From NCBI GenBank assembly GCA_031285485.1, contig JAITWC010000014.1, forward strand, positions 1-11,728: a stretch of DNA of 11,728 nt, read 5' to 3'. Positions 1 through 6,412 of this stretch are shown in pieces (position 1 is the stretch's first letter; each line of letters begins with the position of its first letter). Source of the DNA: Alistipes sp. (GTDB lineage Bacteria; Bacteroidota; Bacteroidia; Bacteroidales; Rikenellaceae). Below the pieces are notes generated by a model that saw only the letters and a list, made by a program, of their open reading frames with translations, had not been told where the DNA came from and made no database searches. The translations under genes and the position numbers were made by a program.

Positions 1-272
1 TTGCAAAAAAACAGTTGTTTAACACGGGATAAATCTCATACGCGAACACCCCAATCTCGACAACAACTTTTGTGCTTTTTGAAGCATCGACTCTCGTGGT
101 CACTTCCGACCGTTTCCAAGGGGTCACGTTGACCGTTTTTTCCAGGAACTAAATGCGAACCAATGCGAAGTTTCGTTTTTCCCGTGTTCGCCGGAGCGTA
201 ACCCCGTAACCTACTGATAACGTGTATTTATCCGCTCTTTGGCCCGGGACACTATTTCACAATTTCGTTTCT

Positions 273-282
273 CCCCCCCCCC
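273..282. repeat. Homopolymer run of ten C
   Basis: Ten consecutive C residues lie between TTTCT and GTAGACAG. Such tracts are prone to slippage, but no coding frame or promoter spans this one, so a phase-variation role cannot be supported. Confidence 0.9.
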
Positions 283-369
283 GTAGACAGGCGTAGCCGC
301 TCTCTCCGCAGCCCGTTACACGCCGCGCGGAGGGGGCGCCGGTGTTTTTTGGCCGGGCCGTCCGATGTC

Positions 370-556
370 GATGTCGAGACCATGAACACGGCGTTCAATT
401 GCTGAACAGCAATGTAGAGCCTGTGAACTAGCAGTTCAATTGTTTAGCGACAATGTCGAGACAATAAACTGGTGGTTCAATTGTCGAACGACGATATCGA
501 GCCTGTAAACATGCCGTTCAATTGTTGAATAAATATGTCGATAACCTGAACAAAGA
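370..556. repeat. 41-bp imperfect tandem repeat, about 4.5 copies, with internal hairpins
   Basis: Units begin with GTTCAATTG at 393, 434, 475 and 516, giving an exact 41-bp period. A half copy (ATGTCGAGACCATGAAC) precedes the first unit. Two short inverted repeats recur in register. One is TGAAC, five bases, GTTCA across unit junctions (383-397 and 424-438 perfect; the next two begin TAAAC). The other is ATTG..CAAT inside the unit: 398-413 is ATTGCT-GAAC-AGCAAT, and 480-495 is ATTGTC-GAAC-GACGAT. Since 41 is not a multiple of three, a repeat protein is unlikely. The array lies past the end of the leftward cvfB-methyltransferase-glycosyltransferase operon and is AT-richer than the genes around it. 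Confidence 0.88.
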
Positions 557-666
557 TTAGCAGTCCACCGACATGAATTCTCCCCCGGCGGTGTTGTCGG
601 CCCTCGATTTTTTGACACCGGCGAACCCGGGCGTCGGGCATTTCCCCAAAAGATGAAGCGCGGTTG

Positions 667-1665
667 TTATTTTATCTCGCCGAACCTCACGCCGCGCTCT
701 CCCCGCGCCACCCGCCACTTGAGCCAGTTGTACAGATGGTACACGAGAGGGGCCCTGAAACAGAGCCATGCGAACAGGCGTGTTTTGGCCCCGATCCCCA
801 GCTGGAGCTTAATTTCGCGGTAATAGCGGCCCGGCAGCGGGCGGTGCAGGATGTCGAAGGCGCGGCGCGATGCGGGGTCGGGGTTGTGGCGGCGGTTCAT
901 GGAGAGCAGGTATCTCTCCTTGTAAAGTCTGCGCACGAGGGTCTCGGCGAGCAGCCCGGGCAGGTCGTTGCGCCTGGCGTAGTCTATCCGGTCGTCGAAG
1001 GCTCCGGTGGCCCAGCGGACGTCGAAACCGCGGTTCATGACGCTCGCGGGGTGTATGTAGTGATAGTAGAGCGTCTCGCGGGTGACGGCCACACGGCGCG
1101 CGGCTCCCAGCAGATGGTGCACCACGTGCTGGTCTTCGTCGGTGTACGATCCGACGGGGAAACGAACCTCGGCCCACACGTGGCGGCGGTAGAGTTTGTC
1201 CCACACGTAGATGCTTGCCGCGGTGTAGAAGTTTTCGAGTATATCGCGGCCCGTGAAAACTTCGGCCTGTTGCGGGGCGGGGGCGGGCAGACTTTCGGCC
1301 GTGCCCTTTGCACAGGCGCACTGCGCTATGTCGGCGTCATGTTCGTTGCAGAGTGCCAGCAGCCGGGCCAACATTCCGGGGGCGTAGAAGTCGTCGTTGT
1401 CGCAAAACGCGATCCACTCACCGCGGGCCGCCTCGACGCCGTCGTTGCGCGCGGCCGAAACCCCGGCGTTGGCCTTGTGGATCACCCTCACGCGGGGATC
1501 GCCCGCCGCCGCGTCGCACATCGCACCGCTGCCGTCCGTCGAGCCATCGTTGACGAGGATCAGCTCCAGCTCCGAGTGGGTTTGCCACAACACCGATTCG
1601 ACGCAGCGCGCCAGCCAACGCTCGGCGTTGTAGACCGGAACGATGACCGAAACGAGCGCACTCAT
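667..1665 (-). CDS. Family 2 (GT-A) glycosyltransferase
   Basis: Predicted 332-residue cytoplasmic or membrane-associated glycosyltransferase that would move a sugar from a nucleotide donor to a growing surface glycan. The N-terminus is typical GT2: VSVIVPVYNAERWL at residues 5-18, ILVNDGSTDGS at 36-46, NAGVSAARNDG at 66-76 and the metal-binding acidic motif DNDD at 89-92. A YTDEDQH segment (174-180) fits the acceptor/catalytic region. The C-terminus (about 295-320) is aromatic and basic and could be an amphipathic membrane contact. The ATG at 1665 was chosen because it starts the GT2 fold exactly and overlaps the upstream methyltransferase stop by 4 bp (ATGA), implying translational coupling. 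The open frame extends further upstream, but that part lies inside the methyltransferase. The family is clear; donor and acceptor sugars cannot be told. Confidence 0.93.
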   Translation of the reverse strand: MSALVSVIVPVYNAERWLARCVESVLWQTHSELELILVNDGSTDGSGAMCDAAAGDPRVRVIHKANAGVSAARNDGVEAARGEWIAFCDNDDFYAPGMLARLLALCNEHDADIAQCACAKGTAESLPAPAPQQAEVFTGRDILENFYTAASIYVWDKLYRRHVWAEVRFPVGSYTDEDQHVVHHLLGAARRVAVTRETLYYHYIHPASVMNRGFDVRWATGAFDDRIDYARRNDLPGLLAETLVRRLYKERYLLSMNRRHNPDPASRRAFDILHRPLPGRYYREIKLQLGIGAKTRLFAWLCFRAPLVYHLYNWLKWRVARGERGVRFGEIK

Positions 1666-2420
1666 GGCTTCACCCCCGTGAAAAACAGATCGAAAGCCCC
1701 CTCGCCTGCCGGCCCGAGGCGGTAGCTGTCGGGCGTGATGGCCCGTGTGAGATCGCCGTTGGCCGTCAGCAGCCGTCGGCGGTTGAGGCGGTTGGCAATG
1801 TCGTAGGGCACCCGCAGCATCCACCGCGGAAGCCTGTCGCGCAGCCTCAGCGGGTCAAATCCGGTGAGGCGCACCACTCCCCGGCGGTTGCGTTCGTAAT
1901 AGTCGGCCACTCTCTCGTCGCCGAAGACTCCCATCGCCTCGACGCACGCGAAACGGCTCTCCATCAGGCTTGTGAACTGTCCAGCGGTGTACTCGCGCAC
2001 GTGCCACGGATTGCGCGTGAGCGACGCGAGGGCGTTGGGGGTAGTGACGATGAACCGTCCGCCGGGCCGCAGTACCCTCACCACCTCGTCGAGAAACGCG
2101 AAGTCGTCGCGAATGTGTTCGATCACCTGGAACGACACCACGCAGTCGAATGTCGCCGAGGGAAAGTCGAGCGGCGGAACCCGCATCCGGCGGAACTCCA
2201 CTCCGGATGGAAGTTCGAGCCCCGCCGGCGGTCGCTTGTCGACGGTGACGAGCGACCGCGCCGCCGGAGCAAGTATCTCCACTCCGTAGCCGCCGCCGGT
2301 GCCGATCTCCAAAACGTCGCCACCGATCAGCCGCATCGCCTCGCGATAGGCCAACACCGAACGCGCCAACACGAAGTTGTCGCTGGCGTCGCGGTGCGAT
2401 ACTCTCTCGGCAGTACTCAT
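1662..2420 (-). CDS. Class I SAM-dependent methyltransferase
   Basis: A 252-residue protein with a Rossmann-type methyltransferase domain of the Methyltransf_11/23 kind. Visible motifs are the SAM-binding VLEIGTGGGYG (residues 36-46), the acidic residue ending strand 2 in VTVDKR (58-63), FDCVVSFQVIEHI (91-103), the post-motif VLRPGGRFIVTTPN (116-129), and a family-typical HVREYTAGQF (140-149). No membrane segment or signal peptide is seen. It is the middle gene of a leftward operon and overlaps both neighbours by 4 bp. With a glycosyltransferase next to it, O-methylation of a glycan or lipid-linked sugar is a reasonable inference, but the substrate is unknown. The C-terminal 80 residues, rich in Arg and Leu, match nothing I recognise. 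Confidence 0.9.
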   Translation of the reverse strand: MSTAERVSHRDASDNFVLARSVLAYREAMRLIGGDVLEIGTGGGYGVEILAPAARSLVTVDKRPPAGLELPSGVEFRRMRVPPLDFPSATFDCVVSFQVIEHIRDDFAFLDEVVRVLRPGGRFIVTTPNALASLTRNPWHVREYTAGQFTSLMESRFACVEAMGVFGDERVADYYERNRRGVVRLTGFDPLRLRDRLPRWMLRVPYDIANRLNRRRLLTANGDLTRAITPDSYRLGPAGEGAFDLFFTGVKP

Positions 2421-3250
2421 TTTATTCTCGTTTCGGTATCGGCCGCCGTCACCTCGCCGCGTTTCATCAACATGCCGAGGGCGCGTTTGAAAACCTTTTT
2501 GCTCATGGACGTCATCGCCGCCACATCTTCGGGCGCGCTGCGGTCGCCCAACGGCAACACCCCTCCGTGCTCCTTCACGACGGCGAGCAGACGCCCGGCA
2601 GCATCCTTCACCTCGTCGTAGCCCTGCTTCTGCACCGCCACGTCGATGCGTTTATCGTCGGTCACGCGGCGCACGAAACCCGTGAGCCGGTCGCCGGTGC
2701 GCACCGGAGCGAAAAGTTGGTTCTTGTAGAGCATGCCCCAGTGTCGGCCGTTGATTATCGCCCTCCAACCTATGGGGCTTTCGGAGGCGACAATCAAATC
2801 GACCTGCTGTCCCGGCTCGACACTTATCTCGTCGTTGGCCACCACGCTGCGCAGACGCATCGACGCCACGGCACGTCCGGTGATCGAGTCCTCGTAGAGA
2901 TACACCAGATACTTGTGCCCCACAACCACTCCTCCCTGCTGGTTGCGGTTTGGCAGGAAGAGATGCTTCGCCGCGAGGCCCCAGTCGAGGAACGCCCCGT
3001 GGTCGTTGCGGTCGATCACCTGTAAGTGTGCTATGTCGCCCACCGTCGCCAGAGGTTCTTCGGTCGTGGCGACGAGCCGATCTTCGGAGTCGTGATAGAC
3101 GAACACCCGACGCCGGTCGCCCACCGCGTCCTTGATCGAGACGTAACGGTTGGGTAACAACACCTCATTGCCCTCGTCATCGGTGAGATACAGCCCGTAG
3201 TCGGAAATTCTTCCGATCGTAAGTTCGTGATAGCGCCCTGCTTGGATCAT
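2417..3250 (-). CDS. cvfB: S1-like RNA-binding protein of the CvfB family
   Basis: A 277-residue protein with the CvfB arrangement of several S1-type OB folds followed by a C-terminal winged helix. The first S1-like stretch is TIGRISDYGLYL (residues 11-22) with LLPNRYVS (31-38). The second includes DHGAFLDWGLAAKHLFLP (83-100). The third includes GWRAIINGRHWGMLYKNQLF (161-180), then TGDRLTGFVRRV. The winged-helix region is about 232-277 (LPLGDRSAPEDVAAMTSMSKKVFKRALGML). Length agrees with the family. CvfB in Staphylococcus affects virulence-factor expression and binds RNA; the role in Bacteroidota is not established. The ATG at 3250 gives the expected N-terminus. It heads the operon with the methyltransferase (ATGA overlap) and diverges from the permease across 64 bp, where CGAAGTTA (3271-3278) resembles a weak leftward -7 element. 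Confidence 0.9.
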   Translation of the reverse strand: MIQAGRYHELTIGRISDYGLYLTDDEGNEVLLPNRYVSIKDAVGDRRRVFVYHDSEDRLVATTEEPLATVGDIAHLQVIDRNDHGAFLDWGLAAKHLFLPNRNQQGGVVVGHKYLVYLYEDSITGRAVASMRLRSVVANDEISVEPGQQVDLIVASESPIGWRAIINGRHWGMLYKNQLFAPVRTGDRLTGFVRRVTDDKRIDVAVQKQGYDEVKDAAGRLLAVVKEHGGVLPLGDRSAPEDVAAMTSMSKKVFKRALGMLMKRGEVTAADTETRIK

Positions 3251-3300
3251 TTTCGTCGATTATTATGGGGCGAAGTTACGAAAATTGCAACCAAATTTGT

Positions 3301-3308
3301 TATTTTTG
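3301..3308 (+). promoter_or_regulatory. Candidate -7 element for the TSUP permease
   Basis: TATTTTTG fits the Bacteroidota -7 consensus TAnnTTTG and lies six bases before the permease ATG. This would make the transcript leaderless or nearly so. No good TTG sits about 19 bases upstream, so support is partial. Confidence 0.45.
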
Positions 3309-3314
3309 TCTCGG

Positions 3315-4100
3315 ATGGAACTCTCTTTGTCGATAATCACGATCCTTTTGATCTCGGGCCTCGTCGTGGGTTTCATCAACACGCTGGCGGGGGGCGGCAG
3401 CGCCATTTCACTGACCGTGTTCATGGCACTGGGTATGCCGGTGCACATTGCGAACGGCACGAACCGCATCGCGATCCTGATGCAGAACCTTTCGTCTACC
3501 GCCATCTTTTCACGCAAGGGGATGCTCGACTGGCGGGGCGGGTTGCGTCTCGGTATTCCGGCGATAGCCGGTGCAATAGTTGGAGCGCAGATAGCTGCCA
3601 CGATCGACGAGCGTATCTTCCATATCTGCCTTGTGGTGGTGATGGCCTCGGTGTTGGTTTTCACGCTTTTGGGAGACAGACTGTTGCATCGCAACGGAGC
3701 GCCTGTCCACAAGTTCCGCCCGCTGCATTATATGGTGTTTTTCCTGATCGGGATATACTGCGGATATATTTTTGTGGGGACGGGCTACCTCATTCTACTC
3801 TCCACGATGGGACTGCTTCACATGGGGATCGTGCGGTCTAACGTCATCAAGAACTTTATCAGCCTTCTTGCGATCCCGTTCTCTCTGTTGGTATTCGTGC
3901 TCAATGGAGAGGTGAATTGGATGTACGGTCTTGTCCACGGCGCGGGCAACACGGTGGGAGCCTTCCTTGCCTCAAACTACGCCATCGGCTGGGGCACAAA
4001 GTTCCTTCGTTGGTTTATGGTTGTTGTAGTCCTCTTCTGCCTCGCCGACGTCACGGGCCTCATCTCCATCCGCGAGTTTATCCTCTCGATGATCAACTGA
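3315..4100 (+). CDS. TauE/SafE (TSUP) family membrane permease
   Basis: A 261-residue, strongly hydrophobic inner-membrane protein. The N-terminus has the TSUP pattern: a first helix at about 5-23, then INTLAGGGSAISLTVFMALG (21-40) and ANGTNRIAI (46-54). The internal repeat half has GIYCGYIFVGTGYLILLSTM (146-165), NVIKNFISLL (176-185) and HGAGNTVGAFLAS (208-220). About eight membrane segments can be drawn (roughly 5-23, 28-45, 81-97, 103-120, 139-160, 183-197, 204-222, 230-250). Members carry sulfite, sulfonates, sulfoacetate or other small organic anions; the substrate here is unknown. I chose the ATG at 3315 over an in-frame TTG at 3285 because the hydrophobic N-terminus begins there. It converges on cysQ with no spacer. 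The cysQ neighbour hints at sulfur metabolism, but the two genes lie on opposite strands. Confidence 0.92.
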   Translation: MELSLSIITILLISGLVVGFINTLAGGGSAISLTVFMALGMPVHIANGTNRIAILMQNLSSTAIFSRKGMLDWRGGLRLGIPAIAGAIVGAQIAATIDERIFHICLVVVMASVLVFTLLGDRLLHRNGAPVHKFRPLHYMVFFLIGIYCGYIFVGTGYLILLSTMGLLHMGIVRSNVIKNFISLLAIPFSLLVFVLNGEVNWMYGLVHGAGNTVGAFLASNYAIGWGTKFLRWFMVVVVLFCLADVTGLISIREFILSMIN

Positions 4101-4958
4101 TCACTCTTGGAATTGTCCGCTGCGGCAGACGAACCAGGGATTCAGGAGCGATTCTTTGTTGTAGGCGAATTTGTCGAGGTCGGGCAGTGATTTGGTCGTT
4201 CCGCCCGCCTCCGACAGAATCACCTCACCCGCCGCTGTGTCCCACTCGTAAGTGCCCGTCGTGCGGGCGTAATAGTCGACCCTGCCCTCGGCCAGCATAC
4301 AGAATTTGTACGACGACCCCTGCTCGACGATCTCGGCGTCGGGGTATCGCTCGCGCAATGCCGCAACGTACCGGTCGGTATCCTCGTTGCGGTGCGAACG
4401 GCTGACGGCGATCCGCAACGGAACATTCCGTTCCCGACGCAGAGGCAACCTCACCGCTCCCGCGAAAACATCCTCGTAAGAGAACTCTGCCGCCGGATCG
4501 GGCGCAATACACGTCTTCATGAACGACCCGTGGCCCTTCTCGCAAAAATATACCTTCTCGAAATAGGGAACGTAAATCACTCCCACCACGGGGCGGCTAT
4601 TGACCAAGAGGGCTATGTTGACGGTAAATTCGTTGTTCCCCTTGATGAACTCGCGCGTACCGTCGAGCGGGTCCACGAGCCAGAACATGTCCCAGTCGCG
4701 GCGCTCGTCGAAACGCATCTCGCGCCCCTCCTCGCTCAGCAACGGAACGTGGGTTGGGCCCAGATAGTCCCTAATTACGGCGTGGGCCTGCCTGTCGGCC
4801 TCGGTCACTGGCGAGAGATCTTCCTTGAGGTCGATGTTGTAGTCTTCCCTGTGCCGGTAGACGTTGAGAATGGTGGCACCAGCCCGCAGTGCCGCGTTGT
4901 AGGCCTTCGGCACGAGATACTCCCGGGCCGCGGCGTTGAGATATTTTCCATCTTTCAT
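4101..4958 (-). CDS. cysQ: 3'(2'),5'-bisphosphate nucleotidase CysQ
   Basis: A member of the inositol monophosphatase-like Mg2+-dependent, Li+-sensitive phosphatase family, 285 residues, cytoplasmic. It is expected to hydrolyse 3'-phosphoadenosine 5'-phosphate (PAP) to AMP, removing an inhibitory by-product of sulfate assimilation or sulfotransfer. Metal-site motifs are visible: PVTEADRQAH (50-59), LLSEEG (73-78), FWLVDPLDGTREF (92-104) and the second signature YEWDTAAGEVILSEAGG (237-253). The KGNNEFTVNIAL segment (106-117) and SRSHRNEDTDRY (186-197) favour CysQ over inositol phosphatase. The ATG at 4958 is preferred to an in-frame TTG at 4964. Its TGA abuts the TGA of the convergent permease in the palindrome TGATCA. 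A good promoter lies at 4984-5013. Confidence 0.94.
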   Translation of the reverse strand: MKDGKYLNAAAREYLVPKAYNAALRAGATILNVYRHREDYNIDLKEDLSPVTEADRQAHAVIRDYLGPTHVPLLSEEGREMRFDERRDWDMFWLVDPLDGTREFIKGNNEFTVNIALLVNSRPVVGVIYVPYFEKVYFCEKGHGSFMKTCIAPDPAAEFSYEDVFAGAVRLPLRRERNVPLRIAVSRSHRNEDTDRYVAALRERYPDAEIVEQGSSYKFCMLAEGRVDYYARTTGTYEWDTAAGEVILSEAGGTTKSLPDLDKFAYNKESLLNPWFVCRSGQFQE

Positions 4959-4983
4959 AATCAATACTCAGGTTGATAACGCA

Positions 4984-5013
4984 TAAAAGTACGAAAAGTT
5001 TTGGTTTCTGCAA
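4984..5013 (-). promoter_or_regulatory. Predicted cysQ promoter
   Basis: Read leftward, TTG (5013-5011), exactly 19 bases, then TACTTTTA (4991-4984). This is one base from the TAnnTTTG consensus. Transcription would begin about 20 bases before the cysQ ATG. The upstream half overlaps the rplU promoter on the other strand. Confidence 0.6.
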
Positions 5014-5030
5014 AAATTCACCTACATTTG
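5001..5030 (+). promoter_or_regulatory. Predicted rplU-rpmA promoter
   Basis: TTTTGG with its TTG at 5001-5003, exactly 19 bases, then TACATTTG (5023-5030), a full match to the Bacteroidota TTG-N19-TAnnTTTG pattern. The start site would be near 5037, giving a leader of about 16 bases before the rplU ATG and no obvious Shine-Dalgarno sequence. Confidence 0.75.
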
Positions 5031-5052
5031 CGCCTCAATATTCATCCAAACG

Positions 5053-5364
5053 ATGTACGTAATAGTAGAAATAGCAGGTCAGCAATTCAAGGCTGAGAAG
5101 GGTCGGAAGCTTTATGTCAACCGTCTCAAGGGGGAGGAAGGCTCCTCCGTGAGCTTCGACCGGGTGCTGCTAACGGATTCCGACGGTCAGGTCAAGGTAG
5201 GCACACCTGTTGTAAAAGGGGCCTCGGTGAATGCTAAAGTGATTAAACACCTCAAGGACGACAAGGTTCTCGTGTTTAAGAAGAAAAGAAGGAAAGGGTA
5301 TCAGAAGCTCAACGGCCACCGCCAGTGCCTGACCCAGATCCAGATCGAAGAAATTGTTGCTTAA
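5053..5364 (+). CDS. rplU: Large ribosomal subunit protein bL21
   Basis: A 103-residue protein of the usual bL21 length. It binds 23S rRNA in the large subunit. The N-terminal [20 protein letters not shown] (1-20) and the C-terminal signature [17 protein letters not shown] (75-91) followed by CLT are characteristic of the family. It is the first gene of the conserved rplU-rpmA pair, with rpmA starting 23 bases after its stop. The promoter at 5001-5030 drives both. Confidence 0.98.
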   Translation: MYVIVEIAGQQFKAEKGRKLYVNRLKGEEGSSVSFDRVLLTDSDGQVKVGTPVVKGASVNAKVIKHLKDDKVLVFKKKRRKGYQKLNGHRQCLTQIQIEEIVA

Positions 5365-5387
5365 CCACTTAAACGCACCTAAGAGAA

Positions 5388-5648
5388 ATGGCACACAAGA
5401 AAGGAGTCGGCTCGTCCAAGAACGGCCGTGAGTCGGAAAGCAAACGACTCGGCGTGAAACTCTTCGGCGGTCAGTTCGCAAAAGCGGGCAACATCATCGT
5501 TCGCCAAAGAGGAACCACCCACAACCCCGGCGAAAACGTCGGTATGGGGAAAGACCATACACTGTTCGCCTTGATCGACGGAACCGTCGGTTTCACCAAG
5601 AAGACGGGCGGCAAATCGTATGTCAGCGTAGCTCCTTTGGCGGAATAG
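5388..5648 (+). CDS. rpmA: Large ribosomal subunit protein bL27
   Basis: An 86-residue protein. The N-terminus [16 protein letters not shown] reaches toward the peptidyl-transferase centre in the ribosome and is immediate here, with no cleavable leader of the kind found in Firmicutes bL27. The family signature [15 protein letters not shown] (34-48) and [14 protein letters not shown] (52-65) are present. It follows rplU with no promoter between and ends 20 bases before a strong intrinsic terminator. Confidence 0.98.
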   Translation: MAHKKGVGSSKNGRESESKRLGVKLFGGQFAKAGNIIVRQRGTTHNPGENVGMGKDHTLFALIDGTVGFTKKTGGKSYVSVAPLAE

Positions 5649-5667
5649 AGCCTGAGGAGTCTGTTGC

Positions 5668-5701
5668 AAAAAAGGCCCGCCGTTTGCGCGGGCCTTTTTT
5701 T
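5668..5701. terminator. Bidirectional intrinsic terminator between rpmA and thiE
   Basis: Perfect inverted repeat with arms AAAAAAGGCCCGC (5668-5680) and GCGGGCCTTTTTT (5688-5700), a seven-base loop, and one further T. The GC stem followed by a T run works in both directions. It terminates rplU-rpmA rightward and could stop leftward thi4-thiE transcription 82 bases past the thiE stop. Confidence 0.93.
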
Positions 5702-5732
5702 GTATCCCGCCTATTATGCCACGGATGACAGG

Positions 5733-5760
5733 CTGCGGGAGGGTTGTGGGATTCCCGCAG
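5733..5760. repeat. Inverted repeat downstream of thiE
   Basis: CTGCGGGA (5733-5740) and TCCCGCAG (5753-5760) form an 8-bp stem with a 12-base loop, 22 bases past the thiE stop. There is no T tract on the leftward side, so it is more likely a 3'-end stabilising hairpin or a partial terminator than a full one. Confidence 0.6.
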
Positions 5761-5782
5761 AAACCTCGGCAGCGGCGCGTAT

Positions 5783-6412
5783 CTAAAAGCGTGCCATTTC
5801 TTGCAGGGTGCGGATGCGTGAATCGAGGTCGGGGGTCGACATCAGGTAGCGCACGAGGCTGAAACTCCGCGCGCCGGTTGCCAACACCTCCGGCAGGTTC
5901 TCGGGGAAGATGCCCCCGATGGCCACCACCGGCACCGGCGAAAAACAGACCACCTGCTTCAACAGTTCGAGGCCCACCACCTCGTCGGGCACATCTTTCG
6001 TCGGCGTGGCCCACACCGGGCCGAAACCTATGTAGTCGGCGCCCTGGGCGATGGCCGAACGCGCCTGGTCAAGGGTGTGGGTCGACAGGCCGATCGCCAT
6101 GTCCGGCCCGACGACGCGGCGCGCGTCGGCGAGCGTGATGTCGCCCTGGCCGAGGTGCAACACGTCGGCGCCAGACAGCAGGGCGAGGTCGGCCCGGTCG
6201 TTCATCACGAACCGGGTGGACGTTCCGCGCGTCACGGCCGTAATTTCGGCCGCCGCCGCCAGCACCGCCCGGTCGTCCAACCGCTTTTCGCGCAGTTGCA
6301 GCATGCCCACGCCGCACTCCACGCACACCTCCGCGATGCGGCGGCAGGGTAGCACCGGGTCGGTGATTATCACATAGGGTCCGAAATCGGCCATGCGCCC
6401 CGCCGTACTCAT
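5783..6412 (-). CDS. thiE: Thiamine-phosphate synthase
   Basis: A 209-residue TIM-barrel enzyme that joins hydroxymethylpyrimidine diphosphate to thiazole phosphate to give thiamine phosphate and pyrophosphate. Family motifs in order: MLQLREK (37-43), FVMNDRADLAL (68-78), VLHLGQGD (84-91), IGLSTHT (107-113), YIGFGPVWATPTK (127-139) and PVVAIGGI (161-168). The open frame continues far upstream, but only as an out-of-frame reading of thi4. The ATG at 6412 overlaps the thi4 stop by 4 bp (ATGA) and gives a normal length, so it is the chosen start. The gene is translationally coupled to thi4. No thiC, thiD or thiS/F/G/H gene is in the window. Transcription probably ends at the hairpins at 5733-5760 and 5668-5701. 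Confidence 0.96.
   Translation of the reverse strand: MSTAGRMADFGPYVIITDPVLPCRRIAEVCVECGVGMLQLREKRLDDRAVLAAAAEITAVTRGTSTRFVMNDRADLALLSGADVLHLGQGDITLADARRVVGPDMAIGLSTHTLDQARSAIAQGADYIGFGPVWATPTKDVPDEVVGLELLKQVVCFSPVPVVAIGGIFPENLPEVLATGARSFSLVRYLMSTPDLDSRIRTLQEMARF

Larger units (their letters stand above)
1..666. other. Gene-free left flank downstream of the glycosyltransferase
   Basis: No convincing coding region is seen in this stretch. Short open frames exist on both strands but lack ATG starts and recognisable motifs. It contains a small imperfect duplication (GTCAC followed by GACCGTTT, near 99 and 123), a run of ten C at 273-282, a GC-rich stretch ending in six T (about 320-350) that could be a weak rightward terminator, and the 41-bp tandem array at 370-556. 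A weak inverted repeat (CGGTGT at 589-594, ACACCG at 615-620) lies just beyond the glycosyltransferase stop codon, without a clear T tract. No tRNA or known RNA was recognised. Confidence 0.6.

Noticed and set aside
1..147. Partial minus-strand frame of about 49 codons running off the left edge
   Set aside because: It reads plausibly but has no ATG, and a rightward frame over the same bases is equally open, so openness is not evidence here. More sequence to the left is needed to decide.
370..556. CRISPR array
   Set aside because: The 41-bp units are contiguous, and similarity runs through the whole unit. There are no unique spacers and no cas genes.
664..1725. 353-codon + strand frame opposite the glycosyltransferase
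   Set aside because: Antisense shadow; the minus strand has clear GT2 motifs.
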